A stretch of DNA of 39,664 nt, taken from NCBI GenBank assembly GCA_003599595.1, contig QZIP01000031.1, positions 1 through 39,664 of the forward strand, read 5' to 3'. A model generated the notes under the pieces. The model was not told where the DNA came from. It made no database searches and was given only the letters and a program-made list of their open reading frames with translations. The stretch comes from Candidatus Parcubacteria bacterium. Lineage in GTDB: Bacteria; Patescibacteriota; Microgenomatia; Levybacterales; GWA1-39-11. Below are positions 38,865 through 39,664 of this stretch, in pieces; within the stretch, counting starts at the first letter, position 1; each line of letters starts with the position of its first letter. The position numbers were made by a program, and so were the translations under genes.

Positions 38865-39359
38865 ATGAGGAAAAAAGTTTTTGGTAAAAAATTAAGTAGG
38901 GATACGAATGAAAGAAAGGCCTTGTTTAAGAATTTAATGAGGTCTCTAGTTCTAGAGGAAAGAATAAAAACAACAGAGGCGAAAGCAAAGGCCATTAAAG
39001 GTGAAATAGAAAAAATGGTTACTTATGCAAAAAAAAAGAGTGGAAGGGCTCAAAATTATTTACAAAAATATTTTCCAAAAGAGGTTTATGACAAAATAAT
39101 ATTAGATATTGCTCCAAGATTTGCAAGTAGACCAGGAGGTTATACAAGAATAATTAAATTAGGTGGAAGGCTTAAGGACAATGCGCCTTTGGTCTTTTTA
39201 GAATGGGTTGAAGGAAGAAAGCCTGTAATTGCAGAAGTACAGAAAGAAAAAAAAGCAGAGAAGCCAATTGCTTCTGCAAAATCTTCAATGTCTTCTGTGA
39301 AATCAAAAAAAGTAAAGGAGAAAGATGCAAAAAACAACAAAACCAACAAAATTAAGTAA
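38865..39359 (+). CDS. rplQ: 50S ribosomal protein L17 (bL17) with basic tail
   Basis: A 164-residue protein. The L17 core has LSRDTNERKALFKNLMRSL, EERIKTTEAKAKAI and ASRPGGYTRIIKLGGR; residues after about 126 form an added Lys/Ser-rich tail ending NNKTNKIK. The last 35 bases overlap rplM. L17 lies at the tunnel exit. Confidence 0.96.
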   Translation: MRKKVFGKKLSRDTNERKALFKNLMRSLVLEERIKTTEAKAKAIKGEIEKMVTYAKKKSGRAQNYLQKYFPKEVYDKIILDIAPRFASRPGGYTRIIKLGGRLKDNAPLVFLEWVEGRKPVIAEVQKEKKAEKPIASAKSSMSSVKSKKVKEKDAKNNKTNKIK

Positions 39360-39664
39360 TATTAAAAGAGACTGGCATTTTTTTGACGTTAAAGAGAAAG
39401 TGCTGGGAAGAACTGCAACTCAGATAGCAAGTGCTCTAATGGGAAAGAGCAAGCCTTGTTTTGTTAAAAATCTTGATTGCGGTGACTTTGTTGTTGTTGT
39501 TAATGCAAAGCATGTTGAGACAACAGGCAAGAAGGAAAAACAAAAAGTATACACAAGATATTCTGGTTATCCCGGTGGTTTAAGAAAAGAAACCTTAGGT
39601 GAGTTAAGACAGAGAAAGCCCGAAGAGATAATAAGGCATGCAGTTTCCGGGATGTTGCCAAGCA
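39325..39664 (+). CDS. rplM: 50S ribosomal protein L13 (uL13), cut by the window end
   Basis: Partial gene; 113 codons visible. ATG 39325 follows AAAGGAG and lies within the end of rplQ. Seen: DWHFFDVKEKVLGRTATQIA (usual W-x3-DA start), VVVVNAKHVETTGKK and SGYPGGLRKET, all typical of L13. An early assembly protein of the 50S. rpsI would be expected next, beyond the window. Confidence 0.96.
   Translation, partial: MQKTTKPTKLSNIKRDWHFFDVKEKVLGRTATQIASALMGKSKPCFVKNLDCGDFVVVVNAKHVETTGKKEKQKVYTRYSGYPGGLRKETLGELRQRKPEEIIRHAVSGMLPS

Noticed and set aside
1-39664. UGA recoding (Gracilibacteria/SR1 code)
   Set aside because: UGA ends rplX, the zinc-ribbon gene and others at the expected places; conserved Gly positions use normal Gly codons.

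Overview
The window looks like a low-GC bacterial chromosome segment, most likely from the Candidate Phyla Radiation (Patescibacteria) and probably a Microgenomates-like lineage. The reasons are: the spc-type ribosomal cluster runs from rpsE straight to rplO with no rpmD (uL30), a known hallmark of this radiation; many genes abut or overlap; adenylate kinase is of the short type; and a family of cysteine-rich, solenoid-like proteins is present. UGA is used as a stop (for example at the end of rplX and of the 1740 gene), so there is no Gracilibacteria/SR1-type recoding. The lineage is inferred from gene content and has not been tested phylogenetically.

Positions 1-18900 are a mosaic of accessory and housekeeping genes: a DUF2130 coiled-coil protein; a three-gene cassette of one zinc-ribbon protein and two paralogous Cys-rich repeat proteins; a membrane-anchored conjugation/HerA-type ATPase (minus strand); fusA; murB; a VTT-domain membrane protein; a Nudix hydrolase; a methyltransferase-like protein; an unrecognised 238-aa protein; an isoprenylcysteine-methyltransferase-like protein; a HAD phosphatase; a Maf-like pyrophosphatase overlapping a GH18-like wall hydrolase; a helical protein overlapping an LPNAG-tailed surface protein; and an intact IS1595-type insertion sequence with an 8-bp target duplication just upstream of the tuf promoter. 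fusA and tuf, neighbours in a classical str operon, lie about 10 kb apart.

Positions 18956-20477 hold tuf-rpsJ. A minus-strand block of about 1.9 kb (20498-22440; an unrecognised protein, tiny reading frames, a small membrane protein and several perfect inverted repeats, part of it clearly GC-richer than its surroundings) separates rpsJ from rplC. From 22703 to the end runs the S10/spc/alpha cluster: rplC-D-W-B, rpsS, rplV, rpsC, rplP, rpmC, rpsQ, rplN, rplX, rpmJ, rplE, rpsN, rpsH, rplF, rplR, rpsE, rplO, secY, adk, cmk, map, infA, rpsM, rpsK, rpsD, rpoA, rplQ and the start of rplM. rpmJ has moved between rplX and rplE, cmk sits between adk and map, and uL2 lacks the usual N-terminal segment.

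The most interesting layer is regulatory and repetitive DNA. (i) Five leaders (fusA, tuf, rplC, rpoA, rplQ) share one design: promoter, short leader, terminator-like hairpin with a T-run, then the start codon. (ii) Two copies of a roughly 150-bp repeat, each carrying a TTGACT-N17-GATAAT promoter, sit directly upstream of rplN and rplX. (iii) The rpsD start codon is buried in a perfect 11-bp hairpin. (iv) A 618-bp gene-free gap before infA carries a row of unrelated hairpins with similar geometry. (v) Several accessory genes appear to have leaderless promoters. No rRNA, tRNA or CRISPR array was seen.
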